This document shows positions 13,236 to 25,480 of a DNA stretch of 64,000 nucleotides, one piece after another. The notes under the pieces are model-generated. The model saw nothing but the letters and a program-made list of their open reading frames with translations. It was not told where the DNA came from and searched no databases. Numbering within the stretch: position 1 is the stretch's first letter; the number at the start of each line of letters is the position of its first letter. This DNA is from Epiperipatus broadwayi. Taxonomy: Eukaryota; Onychophora; Udeonychophora; Euonychophora; Peripatidae. The DNA lies in assembly GCA_028023455.1 (NCBI GenBank), contig JAQFVV010000049.1, forward strand, positions 5,259,149-5,323,148, read 5' to 3'. The position numbers and the translations under genes are program-made.

Positions 13236-15250
13236 AAGACTTTTATTTCTTTTTTTTTATGAACTTATTAACAGAAAAATAATATATATATACAGGGCAG
13301 GATCCTGTACATTTGGAAATAGTCCACCACCATGTTCTGTGAGAGGAAGGTCTCAAATTTTTAAGACAATTTACCAAAAAAGAAAAAAAAACAAATACAC
13401 TGAATTGAACCAATGTTCGGCAATGTTAAGAGCATCTCGCCACTCCCAGCATTATAAATAAAAAAAATTGAAATAAAGCTTTTTACTGAAATTTATTACC
13501 TTTTTAAAGTTAACAATCAATTTATTAATTTTGTTTTAATTTAACAACTAACACAGTAGATTATAGACCCTCAAAACTGTATATTTATTAAAAATATGGG
13601 CTGCCATCTTAATTTGCCAGAAACCTCACAAATATTTTAAATTCTAACATTTTATTGCATTCGTTTAATCTTCCCATTGTGTTCTGTTACTTGATAAACC
13701 TGTAATTGTTTTTAGAAAGGACAATTTAAAATAGTGAAACGGTATATTCTTACAAACTATCTGTTTTACCCACTCTATTTCATAACTATATCTGTTCTAA
13801 ATTTTAAACCCACTCTAGAATACATATATCTATATAAACATTATTATATATGTATCAGTTCATTTATATATATATATATGTGAGAACAGACTATAGTATA
13901 CAATAGGTTTATGTATATTACAGTAGATCTTTATTAGTAATTAGATCTTTTAAAATTATAAATTTATTAATTCATTGGTTTTCATGGAAATCTCACATAT
14001 ATATATATATGAGTATACTTGGGCTGAACCGCTATAGAATTAACAATCTCCTGTTTCAAATTTAAAATTTAGGCATTGATTCTTCATTTTAATTAGAGAT
14101 TCATTTGAAAAATAGCATTTCGGGTTTCCAAAATCCTAAGTCAATTTTAGCTGCCAGTTCCTGGTTCTTCTCAGTTAGCATAATGAAGGTTTAATGTGGC
14201 TTGAATAATGTGAGAATCCAGATTGATTTTTTCAATAAAAACTCGCTCATATAAGTTTCAGTTTCTGTTTTTAAATCTCCTTGATTCTGTTTTTCACAGG
14301 CTTTGATAATTTTGTTTTTAACACCTATAAGACCTTATTTTTGACACCTGATTTTATTTTAGTTACCAAATTTTTAAAATGCTTTCCTTATTTGATCGAT
14401 TGAAATTGAAAATACTGTAATTATTGTATTTCTTGAACTTTGTTTTTGTTTCCAAATTTAATATCAAGAAAGGCTTGATCTTTTTTCATTTAATTATTTA
14501 AAATCTGTTTTTTTAACTGAATTGTTTGCAATACATTTCATATATAAAAGAAAGTTTTAACACAATTTATGTAAATTACAAGTTATGTAAATTTAAACAT
14601 TTTTTTTAAAGAACTACATGATTTTTTAAAATAATTTTAATATTTGCATATGCATATTATTATTTTAAACTATTTGTCCTATTTTATATAATAATATTAA
14701 AAAACTTCTGAATGCTATAATTATTAGCATCCTCATAAGTCTGAAAACATGCTCATAACCATATGAAAGACTACATAGCTGACCCTGAATATGAATAAGA
14801 CATTACACCTGAGTCTCATTTTACACAATAGATAGGTTCCTCAGAAAACACGTGCAAACAAATTGCGCAAAATAGAAGTAACTTACGTTGAAAAAGGGAG
14901 GATCGGTCTGTGATTTTTCAAAATTTGCATAAAAGCAAAGAACCAATGTAAAACTACTTTAAAATTTGCGCAAAAAAAAAAAAAAAAAATAAGGAAATAA
15001 AATATGACTAATAAAAAATTTCAAATTTGAAAAAATTGATACAAGACAAACTTTTTTTAACTATAATATTTAATTTTATTCAAAATAATATATTTTTATG
15101 CATAATTTACAGTACAGTAATTTACATTTTTTTATACACGTTTTAATTATTATGATTTTCTGGTGACAACGTAATTAGTAATTAATCTTTGAGACGATGA
15201 TTTTATTAATTGTTTACGAAGCTCACGATATCCAGACATACAACCATTTA
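13236..15250. other. No gene recognised; small TA-rich inverted repeat
   Basis: Mostly A+T-rich unique-looking DNA. A short inverted repeat built on (TA)n plus tgtgaga/tctcaca brackets about 13866-14010 and may be a small MITE. A slightly more complex block with aaattgcgcaaaa words lies at 14810-14980. Neither can be assigned. Confidence 0.4.
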
Positions 15251-16283
15251 GTCAAAATAAGAGTCATAGATCCAATTCATAGATCACATGACCCTATCTC
15301 TTAAACTTGTAAGTTATAAACAGTGATGTTTGCCAATTCCTCTACAAGCTTTATGATAAATGCTTAGCCAGAGCCAGCATTTAAAATATCTCTGTCAGGA
15401 ACCCCTCCCCAAATCCCTGACCACAGTTTTATGCTTTGGCACTCCTCAAAGAGGTGTCAAGGTAGGTTCAGACACTAGATCTAAAAATACCAACCCAAAG
15501 CCAAGCGCTCATCTAAAAGTTATCTATTGAGTGGAAAATCTGAAATTTTCAGACATCTACATGTCTTCAAACCCAGCTATCCAACTCAAATAGCTATATG
15601 GGGCTGATATATCTTCAGCCATACCATATATTAGTAGTCATAGCAATATAAAATTGCATAAGACTTTTGGTAGGGACTATAAGTAGTCAAAATAAGAGTC
15701 ATAGATCCAATTCATAGATCACATGACCCTATCTCTTAAGCTTGTAAGTTATAAACAGTGAGATTTTCCAATTCCTCTACAAGCTTTATGATAAATGCTT
15801 AGCCAGAGCCAGCATTTAAAATATCTCTGTCAGAAACCCTTCCCCAAACCCCTGACCATGGTTTCGTGTTTTGACACTCCTCAGAGAGGTGTCAGAGTAG
15901 GTTCAGACACTAGATCTAAAAATACCAACCCAAAGCCAAGCATTTATCTAAAAGTTATCTATTGAGTGGAAAATCTGAAATTTTCAGACATCTCTACATG
16001 TCTTCAAACCCAGCTATCCAACTCAAATAGCTATATGGGGCTGATAGATCTTCAGCCATACCATATATTAGTAGTCATAGCAATATAAAATTGCATAAGA
16101 CTTTTGGCAGGGACTATAAATAGTCAAAATAAGAGTCATAGATCCAATTCATAGATCACATGACCCTATCTCTTAAGCTTGTAAGTTATAAACAGTGAGA
16201 TTTTCCAATTCCTTTACAAGCTTTATGATAAATACTTAGCCAGAGCCAGCATTTAAAATATCTCTGTCAGGAACCCCTCCCCA
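15251..16283 (+). repeat. Tandem array, period about 436 bp (2.4 units)
   Basis: Units start at 15251, 15686 and 16123, each with gtcaaaataagagtcataga. Two complete copies and a third truncated near 16283 are highly similar along their length, including ttcagacactagatctaaaa and atagctatatggggctgata. A diverged piece of the same unit lies at 18321-18417. The unit has no long open frame. It is satellite-like or derived from a tandemly inserted transposon. Confidence 0.93.
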
Positions 16284-17370
16284 ATTTATGCACATGGATC
16301 ACTTTTTACTGTATTTTAGATCTTTTTATTTAAAGTTATTCAGAACAATAACAGTCAGAGAGCAAACTTAAAACAGCCTTTCTGTTTCAGTGTAAATTGA
16401 TTTTTAAATAACTGATACAAGTTTATAGAAGAGGGATATTTCACCCACTTTTAAATAGTTATTAAACATGGCAGTTAGAGGGCAGTTCAATTATTATTTT
16501 AAAGGGCTTGATAAATTTCACATGACATTATATTTATTCAATATTAAATTAAAATGCAGTAAGAAGTGTACCATGACCCATTTCCTTACTGTAAAAAGTT
16601 ATTGATCATGTCATCCAAAGAGTAGTTTAATTATTGTTTAGAATAGCTATCATAAATTTTATGTGGCATTATATTATATATTTTGACATATACCAAATAA
16701 ATTTAAAATACTTTTAAACAGTTAAGTGTTCAATTTTTTTGTACATTTACATCATTATGAGAAACTCAATTACTAGTTGTAATATGTAACATATGCCAAG
16801 TTAATTTTTACTTTAATATTTAATTATATATATAATATGATGATTTTACTGTTCATATGATGTTTGAATACCAAAAGCAATAATGTTGGGCCTTGAATCT
16901 TGGATTTTGAGCTCCAGAGTTTGAAATGCCATTACTGCAACAAATTTCAGAGGACATTATTTATTTTTTATTATTAATTACAATAAATGATAAAATAATA
17001 GTATTATAAGATAAGAATAGTAAATTACTTCAATGTAACTTAATACATTACAGTGGATTAATATTGTTTTTATGTACAAAATTAAAATTTTATATGTATG
17101 TATGCAAGTATTTATATTACATTTTGAGCTCATCGAATTAACTAGGGATAACGTTGACAGAGTAATAATTAATCATTGTTAATGGTTTTGTATTAACTGT
17201 CATTATCTTAGCATAATTTATTCTGCCATTTCTATTTTAGAGCTTCATAAATAAATTTTAATAAGCTTCATGATATTAAGATATATATAAACATGTTACA
17301 TACATTTAAAATAGTTTTAAACAATTTTGTGTTATTTTTTCTACATTTGTTTTATTATATGAAAGTCAAT
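16284..17370. other. Diverged repeat-like blocks without a gene
   Basis: Blocks around 16690-16810 and 17300-17400 resemble each other (acttttaaacagtt/agttttaaacaatt, then a tacattt...ttat...caattaac/actagtt...taatat...ccaag series). This suggests two copies of an old repeat, the second being the palindrome that follows. No coding signal. Confidence 0.4.
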
Positions 17371-17527
17371 TAACAGTTATAATATTAAATATATACCAAG
17401 ATAATTTATTATTTTAATATCGTATTTCTATTGTTTTACTGTTTACCACAGTAAATAATAAAATAATAGTAATACGATATTAAAATAATGAATTACCTCG
17501 GTATATATTAAAATATTACAGCTGTTA
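17371..17527. repeat. Palindrome/hairpin repeat
   Basis: The left arm from taacagttataatatt to tattattttaatatcgtatt is mirrored by the right arm from aatacgatattaaaataatg to aatattacagctgtta. Arms are about 70 bp with a very small loop (tttaccacagtaaa). It is a probable foldback copy of the repeat seen upstream at about 16.7-17.06 kb. Confidence 0.8.
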
Positions 17528-18320
17528 ATAACAACGTCTTTTGTAATAATACAGAACATATGAAAATAATGACTTATCTACCCTTTCTTCTTTTATAATA
17601 TTCATATTCAAAAGAGGCTTTGATCTTTTTAGCATAGTAAATATTAGATTAGTTACACTTTTTAACCACATATTATTCCGCGATCTTTAATAAAAAGAAA
17701 TATATTATAAAATTTCAAAGTAAAACAATTTTTGTAAAGAAAAAAAAATGAAAACTTTATAATCATTTTGTGTGTGTACAACATATATTGATATTTGTGC
17801 AGTAGGGCTTAGTGCATTAGCAGCCATACCATTTCTTGGGTATAAATTCAGACTAAGAACTGTGGAGATTTTACAATTGTGGCAATTCATTTTCAAATGA
17901 GCATGATGATAATAAATAATGAAAACGTTTTAGCAAAACAAATAAGAAAAAAAACACATTTTTTAAAAAGAAATATTAGTTCAAACCTTAACACATCAAT
18001 ACAGAACCTCATACCACTCATTCTTACATTAGAAAAATAATATACACAATCTTTGCTCATCAGTTTATCTAAAGGCATCAAACACATAGATATCCATGAC
18101 AGTGTTGACAGTTTTGTATTTATCTGTTAGATAACTATCTCATCAAGATATTAAATCTTTATATTATCAATTTTAGAATATTCATTTAAAGGAGTAAACA
18201 ATTGCCCACTATTCAGTTTTAACCCTTGTCCAACTTCTGTTTGTTCAATATTTATTTACAAAAATGTCTAAAGAAGTATTGTTTCAATAAATATAGAGTG
18301 CAGAGAGATGGGAGGAACAT
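17528..18320. other. No gene recognised
   Basis: A+T-rich sequence. Two overlapping short minus-strand frames (17705-18087) have no recognisable motif. Confidence 0.4.
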
Positions 18321-18417
18321 CTGTCAAGACCCCCCAAATCTCTGCCATGGTTTCATGCTCTTGCACTCCTCAGAGGGGTGCTAGGGTAGGTTCAGACACT
18401 AGATCTAAAAACACCAA
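18321..18417 (+). repeat. Dispersed copy of the 436-bp tandem unit
   Basis: It shares ctgtcaagaccccccaaatc, tttcatgctcttgcactcct and the exact string ggttcagacactagatctaa with the 15.25-16.28 kb array, but is more diverged. The unit therefore also exists outside the array. Confidence 0.7.
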
Positions 18418-21400
18418 TGTCTTAGTATTTAATCAGTGTGTGCATATATTGATAACTTAATAAAGCATTTCAGAATATTTGGTGACATTTACATAAAGTT
18501 TGGAATAAGAATATAATAAATCAAAGCAAAAATAAATAATCAAATGGCTTTGATGTTTAGGAGGTCATATGACATTTGAAGGCTTGAAGTGCCAGTTTGA
18601 CCACTGATCTTTAGATCTTTAATTCTCAAGTTCATAACTTTACCACTGCATTAAAGTATCCAGGACATCTAAAGCAATGTTTTATATATAAAGTGAAATT
18701 GAAGTTCAATTTCAAATTCAACTTCCAAAATTGAACCTCCAAATTAAACTCCCAAAATTGAAGTTTATGTTACAGACATAAAAATCAGATTATAATTAAA
18801 GGTGAAAGAGATAATACATTAAAAAGTGAAAGTTGGAAAGGATATTTCAAAATATGATAGTGTTATTAAGTTCTTCAGAAAGTTATTTATCAAATAAACA
18901 AAATATTACCAAAAATATTGGATGAAATTGCAATGTCTAAAAAGGTGTCTAATAAGAGTAGACATTTAAGTCTAATTAAAAATTTTGTTTAGAGTGCATC
19001 TTTATATGAAGAAATGACTTTGAGACAAAATTAAACATAAAGTACAAAGATTTGGAGCTTTTGGAATTTGATATTGAAAAATAATTGAAAAGATATGCTG
19101 AAGTGTTGAAAAAGAAATAAAAATATAATACTCATTAAAAAAATTATAAAGCAGAAGTGGATATGATGTTAAAACATTGAATACCATTGCTCCACTGTAC
19201 TTATAAAACATTAATTAATAATCTGGGATATCCACCTCCTCCCCCAGAAACATATTTATCTAAGATGATTTTGTCTAGAAACATTTCTTTTTAACCCAGT
19301 ATATAGTTTCAATATAAATCATATAATATTATTAGCAATATTTATTTTAAGATTTCAGAACATTACAAATAATGTATAAAAAATAATTTAAGATTATCTA
19401 AAAAGTTTGTTTTGTATAAATTATATTTGACAAAACATGGCATACCTTGGCTACTTAATGTTATTAATCCTAAATGATAGAAATCAAAGAAGAAATTAAA
19501 AAATAATTAACATGCATTTATTAATATTTTTATTCTATAATGTAAATGAATGTACTTTTGTATAATAATTATTAAAGTTAAATAATATTTAAATATATGA
19601 ATGGATTTTACTATATCTGGTAAATAATATTTTGATTTCAGAAGCGCCGATAGTTGAAAACTGAAATAAATCGAGATATTGCAAATCTCTAGCATTCATT
19701 ATAACACATAACTAACAGCCATTCAGATGCCAAAGATACCTGTCTAAAATGACAACCAAATCTAAACACACAACAAAGATTTTACGAGTAAAGGGCAGCC
19801 ACCCTTCTCTCAACTCATCTTTCTATATGATTGTAATTTATTTTTTTTAAAAAGATTAAAATGTTTTGACTTTTATTATTATCATACATTTCTTTAATGC
19901 CAATTAAGGAATCGTTTTGTTTTCCTTAGTGACTAACTGTTTTTTTTTTTTTTTTGGCCAATAATTCTATCAGATTATTTAAAATAATTTACCTTCACAA
20001 TATGCAATAAAAAGTATTCAATATTAGAATTTTTAAACACCATTTTACATAATATACAGTACTTTTGGAAAAATAACTTTTTTCCTCAGAGTTAAGCTAT
20101 TACGTGAGATTTTAAATTATCATTATGTAGTATTGTTGTTTAGCCGAGGTTGTGTTTTAGACGCACCATTAGTTGGTGTGATTCGGATCATTTCGTTTCT
20201 CTCTTTTTAGATTACAAATCAATGATGTACTGACTGCAAAACATAAAAATAAAATGTTGCTTTGATAACTGGCTTGATAGGTGTTTTGACTCTTATTGTA
20301 CTGAGATGTCAGTTTAATTTGAACATAATCTCTTCTGTTTTGAAATCAACATCAATTTTTTTTTATATGATGAAGTTTAGGTGTCAATATAAAATGTTTT
20401 CAAAACATCATGTTTGCTACTTTCAAATAGATGTGTTGTTTGTTTTGACCTACTTCTAAAAGTTAAAAACTTTTTATTTTTGATATTCTTATAATTAAAA
20501 AAATAATTACACAAATAGTTTGTTATTCGAGAGATCATGTGATCTTTAGGGCTTCAATTTTCCATTCAAGTACTTAAATCATTACTCTATCTCCGCAATA
20601 AACAATACAGGGTTAAAATAATCAAATGATTAGGTTTGTGAAAACATATGACTTTAAAATAGGAAGTAAAGATTAAATTTGATCCAGAAATTTTTAGTTT
20701 TCGAATCCATCTATACAACATTGTTTAAATAGCGTAGAACAACTCTCAAATATGCATACACATATACTTGGAGAAATCAAATATTTTGTTTAATGCACTT
20801 ACTACAAAATCTTATATAACTTGGAAGTTTTAAAAATTTGACTCTCTATTGACAATTATAATTTTAAGCTGGTGGCATTTACATTTACCATATTGCATCT
20901 TTTCTAATGGTAGTAAAGACCTTAATTTGTTTTCACATTTTATAAAAAAAAATGCTTTCAAGAAAATGCCAAATTCAATATATTTATGATTTTTTTTTTT
21001 CTATTTATTCTTTCTCTCCTCATCATTTTCTCTTACATGACAATTCTTAAAATTATTCTTTAAAATCCCAAGACAAAAACCTTTTAATTTTGACAAATAT
21101 CTCCCAGGGGCTATAATTTCTTCACTTCTTTAGCTGTTTATTTATTGAATGGAGAGATTTTAGCCTAGTATTTTTTTTTTAAAAAAAATTCTTCATTGAA
21201 TGTCACAGCTGGCAAGAAAGTCGATCCGGCAAGTTAGTTGAAAGAAAAGATAGGCTCGCTGAAATAGCTCGTTCCATAAGTCTCCTGAACTTTTGATTTT
21301 TTTTTTTTTGACCCTATCTTTTATTTAAATTTTTTAGTATCGACAAAGAATTTATGAGATTGAAATTTTATAAAATCATTTTTAACATTAATTGATATTT

Positions 21401-23383
21401 TATTCCAATCTATATTCATAGAGTGGTAAATAGGACAGATTTCTTATATAAAAATCAATTCTTAATAATAATAACAAATGAATAGAATCAAAATTATTGT
21501 GCATGTAATTACATAATTAAAAATGGAACAATGATTACAGAAATATACATTGTCTTTATTATAGTAAATGTACAAAGATGACCATTTTTCATGGGTTGAA
21601 TGGCAGATTCTGAAGTTTATGTCATTGAATGCAATCCAGCCTTGTCACTACCAGTGCTAATCTTCATCTGAGCTTCTGAGAAATATACTATTCAATTATT
21701 TTATAAAGATAATTGATATCTTGAAAAACATAAGATGATGGATCATATGCCATTTAAACTAATAAAGGCAATAAGATAAAAAAAGATAAAATGGAAAATA
21801 AGAGGCACGACATAGAAAGTTATAGCTTTTGATGATCAACATATTTTACTATAAACCAATAAAAATCATCTTGATCTGATTCTATTTACTGGAACTTTGC
21901 AGTTAACTTTCATGTATAAAATTCACTTTACTACTTCTATATATGGACTCAGTTGATATTATAAGTTTACTATTTGACTATTGTTAAAATATATGTTATT
22001 ATTTAATAAAAATACCTCTAATTATTAAATTTAATGTACCTCTAAATATTAAGACATAAAAGATGAATCAGATTATGAGTAAAATACTTTACATACAATT
22101 TTTTTATATATCAGAGATCATTTATATTTGGTCACCTACTCACAGTTGTTTTTAAAAAGATGAAGTATGTTTTAGTCACTGAAATTGTTAGTCATATAAA
22201 ATAATTTCATTCAACTGATCAAAGTAATATTTTAAAAGTTTAGTTTTTGAAGTGACAGTTTCATAGTATAGATAAATTGTTCAAGGAAAATTGTATTAAA
22301 TTTTATATAAAGATAAAATGATGAAACAATTTTTATATACATCATTTCTTTATAAAAGTTTCCTTAATAAACCACTTAAAACTTACTTGAGCTACCCACT
22401 GATAAAGTTTAAGGTAGACATCCATTACTGTCCAGAATATCTTTTGTATTAAATCATGTAATGAAAAAATATCCTAAATTCCATCTGATGTAGTTTTAAA
22501 ACCTAAGTTATTGATATCCATTGATCCAATGATATAATTGCAAATCATCATTATAATTTTTGAACATTTCTGATTTATTGCAGGATGAAGGTCTCTCCAC
22601 TTTCTAGATTCCTTATTTCAATAATTCATCTCATGTGTGATCTCTTTTCGTGTTTGTAAAATATCTTGGAGATCTAATTTAAAATTTCAACTAACCCATC
22701 TATTATTATTTTGTATATATGATGCTAAATTAAATTTTAGTAAGAAATAATAAACAAGAAATAATTATGGGTTGGTTACCTAGACCAGTATTTTTTAAAT
22801 TAAATAGCATAACTTTTGATAGGATATAAAATATTAGAAAATTCATGGAAAACTAAGGATTTAAATAAAATTAAATAAGAGAAAACTAATATTTATCTTT
22901 TAATATAAGATAACAAATGTAGGCTATTTCAGTTATTTACTTAACTTACAAGTTGAATTATGGGACCATCATAGCAACCAGAATCTTAGTCACACTTAAA
23001 ACATTATGGTTTTATAACTTCATTTACAAAGCTTTGACAATTACAAGTAATATTTAATAAATGATGAGAACTTATAATAGGTTGATTTTAAAGCAGACAT
23101 TAATTCTGTATTTGTAATTTGAATACCAACATCATTGTTTTTTCATGATTCAAAAAGTTAAACAAAAAGAAAATTTCAAATTAATAAAAAAAAATTAGAA
23201 ATTAATTAAAAAAAAGTTTCTACGCAAATTTTAATTTTAACATTGGAGATTATTCACAAGTCTTATTGAAACAAAAGATATTTTAAGTATAAAAATAAGA
23301 TAGACTGAGCAATAATCAAAATATTTAATGCTTTATTAATTATTATATTCAATAGCCAAGTCATTGGGTTATTGTTAATGAGA
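18418..23383. other. Long stretch without a recognised gene
   Basis: A run of aattgaa-type minisatellite words lies at 18690-18770. Two higher-complexity islands at about 20130-20240 and 21200-21290 (with ggcaagaaagtcgatccggc) cannot be assigned. The rest is A+T-rich with homopolymers and chance short frames. Confidence 0.4.
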
Positions 23384-23725
23384 TCAGATTCCATGCAGCT
23401 GCAAAAATAGCTGGTACAGGGTTTGATCTTTTGTTTTAATGTTAATTAATTTATTTAGAAAGAATGATTTAGTATTGTGAGATGTGGGGTTAAAGCTTAG
23501 ATAGTATGTAGTAATTCCTATATTGGGAAAAAAACCATTTTGTTTATTTTTTATAATGTTGATTGGTAGTGAGTTTGAATGAGTTATATTAGTGATAAGA
23601 GTGTGACAAGGAAGTGGTGAGAAACAATCCATAAGAAAGTGTTTCAATGTTTCTTCATTTTTATGACAGGGGGCACATAATGGATCAATGTTGGTAAAGT
23701 GTCATTTGTAGAAGAGAAAATAATC
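23384..23725 (-). pseudogene. Non-LTR retrotransposon 3' coding fragment (probable)
   Basis: Translated on the minus strand this reads PLCAPCHKNEETLKHFLMDC, followed by about 80 residues. C..C-(7-10)-H-(4)-C, seen here as CAPCHKNEETLKHFLMDC, matches the zinc-knuckle after the reverse transcriptase of Jockey/I-type LINE polyproteins, usually written CxxC...HxxxxC. The fragment starts abruptly near 23725, next to a SINE, and ends at a stop near 23384, consistent with a 5'-truncated copy. Only this motif supports the call. Confidence 0.5.
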
Positions 23726-23728
23726 TGC

Positions 23729-23800
23729 CTTGCACTTGCAGGCAGTTGTCCGGGTTGCGGGTTTGCATCCCGGCCGATGCTATGACACTTAAAAAAAAAA
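23729..23800 (+). repeat. tRNA-derived SINE-like sequence with A-tail
   Basis: It contains gttgcgggtttgcatcccgg (B-box-like), then gccgatgctatgaca, then an A-run. The last 15 bases before the tail are identical to the minus-strand copy at 13.14 kb. The A-box end appears truncated where it meets the LINE fragment. Confidence 0.6.
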
Positions 23801-25070
23801 AATTAGTAGGAAGGGCTTTGATATTTTTTTAGTATTAGCAAAAGTATACAACATACAATCACATTGATATACATGATAATTATATACGTTTTGAATGCAC
23901 ACACATAAATATGTATATATTCATATATCTACATATATAGTTATGTATATGTTTGTGCTAAAATCATATTATAATACTTTGTGAATTTTTGTATTCACTG
24001 AACTGAAGCCAGATATGACAGGTATAGAGTCATATCTTCTAATTTTCCCTTCCTAAAAAAAACAACCAAAACTCTTGAATAATAAAACATGTTTAATTAA
24101 GCTGATGAGATGGAGATAATTCAATTTATTCTTAATTATAGATATTAGCATCCACATTGTATTTAATATATAAATTCATATAGTAATAAAATATGAAAGA
24201 TATGCAAATATACTAAATCTGGGGCAGAATTCCTTAATTTATTTTCAGAATCAATTACTTTACAAGTTTGGAGTTGATGATAAAATTTATATTCAAACAA
24301 ATTGAGACACATTTCCATTACTATTTTGATGTTAGGATTTACTTAAATAGTACTTTCATAATCAGATGGATTGGATGAAGGAATAGAATTTATAGCTCTT
24401 CACATTTTTCATAATTAAACCTGATAGATATATTTTATGAAGACAGCTAAAAAAATAAAATTATACCACAAAGTTATTGCAACAGAATATATGGTAATAA
24501 CTTAAATGAAATGTGTATATCAGTTTTTGAATGTTGTTAACATAAACTTTATTCTAATAAAGAATAATTTGCATTAATGAATATTTTAATCTAATATTAT
24601 TTTTATTAGAAAGTTAATGAAAACTATTGTTCACTCTATATATACAATAAAACTTATTTAGCTTTAACTTACCATGTATTATAATACCATTGGTTATATC
24701 TCTTGTGAAAGGTCAATTGTGTATTTAAAATGCAATTTTATGATTTGTATTTTAAAATAACAAATAGAAACAAGTTTTATGATTATTTAGAATGAATCAA
24801 ATAATTTATTCATTAAGTTTGCCAACATATTTTATTATCTTTTGAGAAAAGTTATTTTCAAATAAATAAATATCAAATAATTTGTTGCTTTGGATGTCAT
24901 GTGACATCCAAACAGTAAAGAAACATTTTATATTAGGATCTTTTAGCTTCTGCAACCATCAATTTATCATTTCTAAAACACATAGAGAATAATCATTTAA
25001 ATCAATTAATGTTTAAATTCAAAATTATGTTTTATGTAAATTGCCCTCTTCTGTTAGTATATATATATAT
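23801..25070. other. No gene recognised
   Basis: A+T-rich DNA with short (TA) and (CA) runs. No coding or repeat signature that I can name. Confidence 0.4.
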
Positions 25071-25480
25071 GGCTATGAAATGGTCCAATAATATGAGGTG
25101 ATAGACCAACATAATGTCTACATGGGTCTGACTACAATATCAGATTCATCAAGAATTTTAAGCATTTCATCATTGGTTTTTCAATGAAATGGAGGGTTAA
25201 ATTGTTGGAAGAGTGAGAAGACTGAAGCCTGTCCATTAAAGTTTAAAGAATTGTTAACTTAATAGAAGTTGAGACTGATTGTAAATGCTTGTGGAAGATT
25301 ATTATCTGGTGCAACTGATGACTGCTGGTTCAGAACAAAATGTGTGTGTATATATATATATATTGGAGATCATTTATTTTTTTGACTTGTATGTAGTCAT
25401 GGGTATTGGTTGCTTAGGATGGAATAGAAGATAAATATAGACTGAAAATCTTAAGTTCAAATCCCTCTACTTAGTATAGT
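25071..25480 (+). repeat. Foldback/tRNA-like repeat family FB, right-arm copy
   Basis: It has the ordered family words gtccattaaagttt, ttgagactgattgta, ggaagatta, caactgatgactgctggttc, agatcattta, gtagtcatgggta and, at the end, cttaagttcaaatccctcta. The order equals the right arm of the full palindrome at 47.41-48.09 kb. The left arm is mostly missing. Confidence 0.7.

Noticed and set aside
13093-13461. 122-residue open frame starting with a signal-peptide-like stretch
   Set aside because: The hydrophobic start comes from T-rich DNA, and the middle is a reversed tRNA-derived SINE.
15251-16283. Tandem repeats as a possible CRISPR array
   Set aside because: Units are ~436 bp with no short-repeat/unique-spacer structure, in an animal genome.
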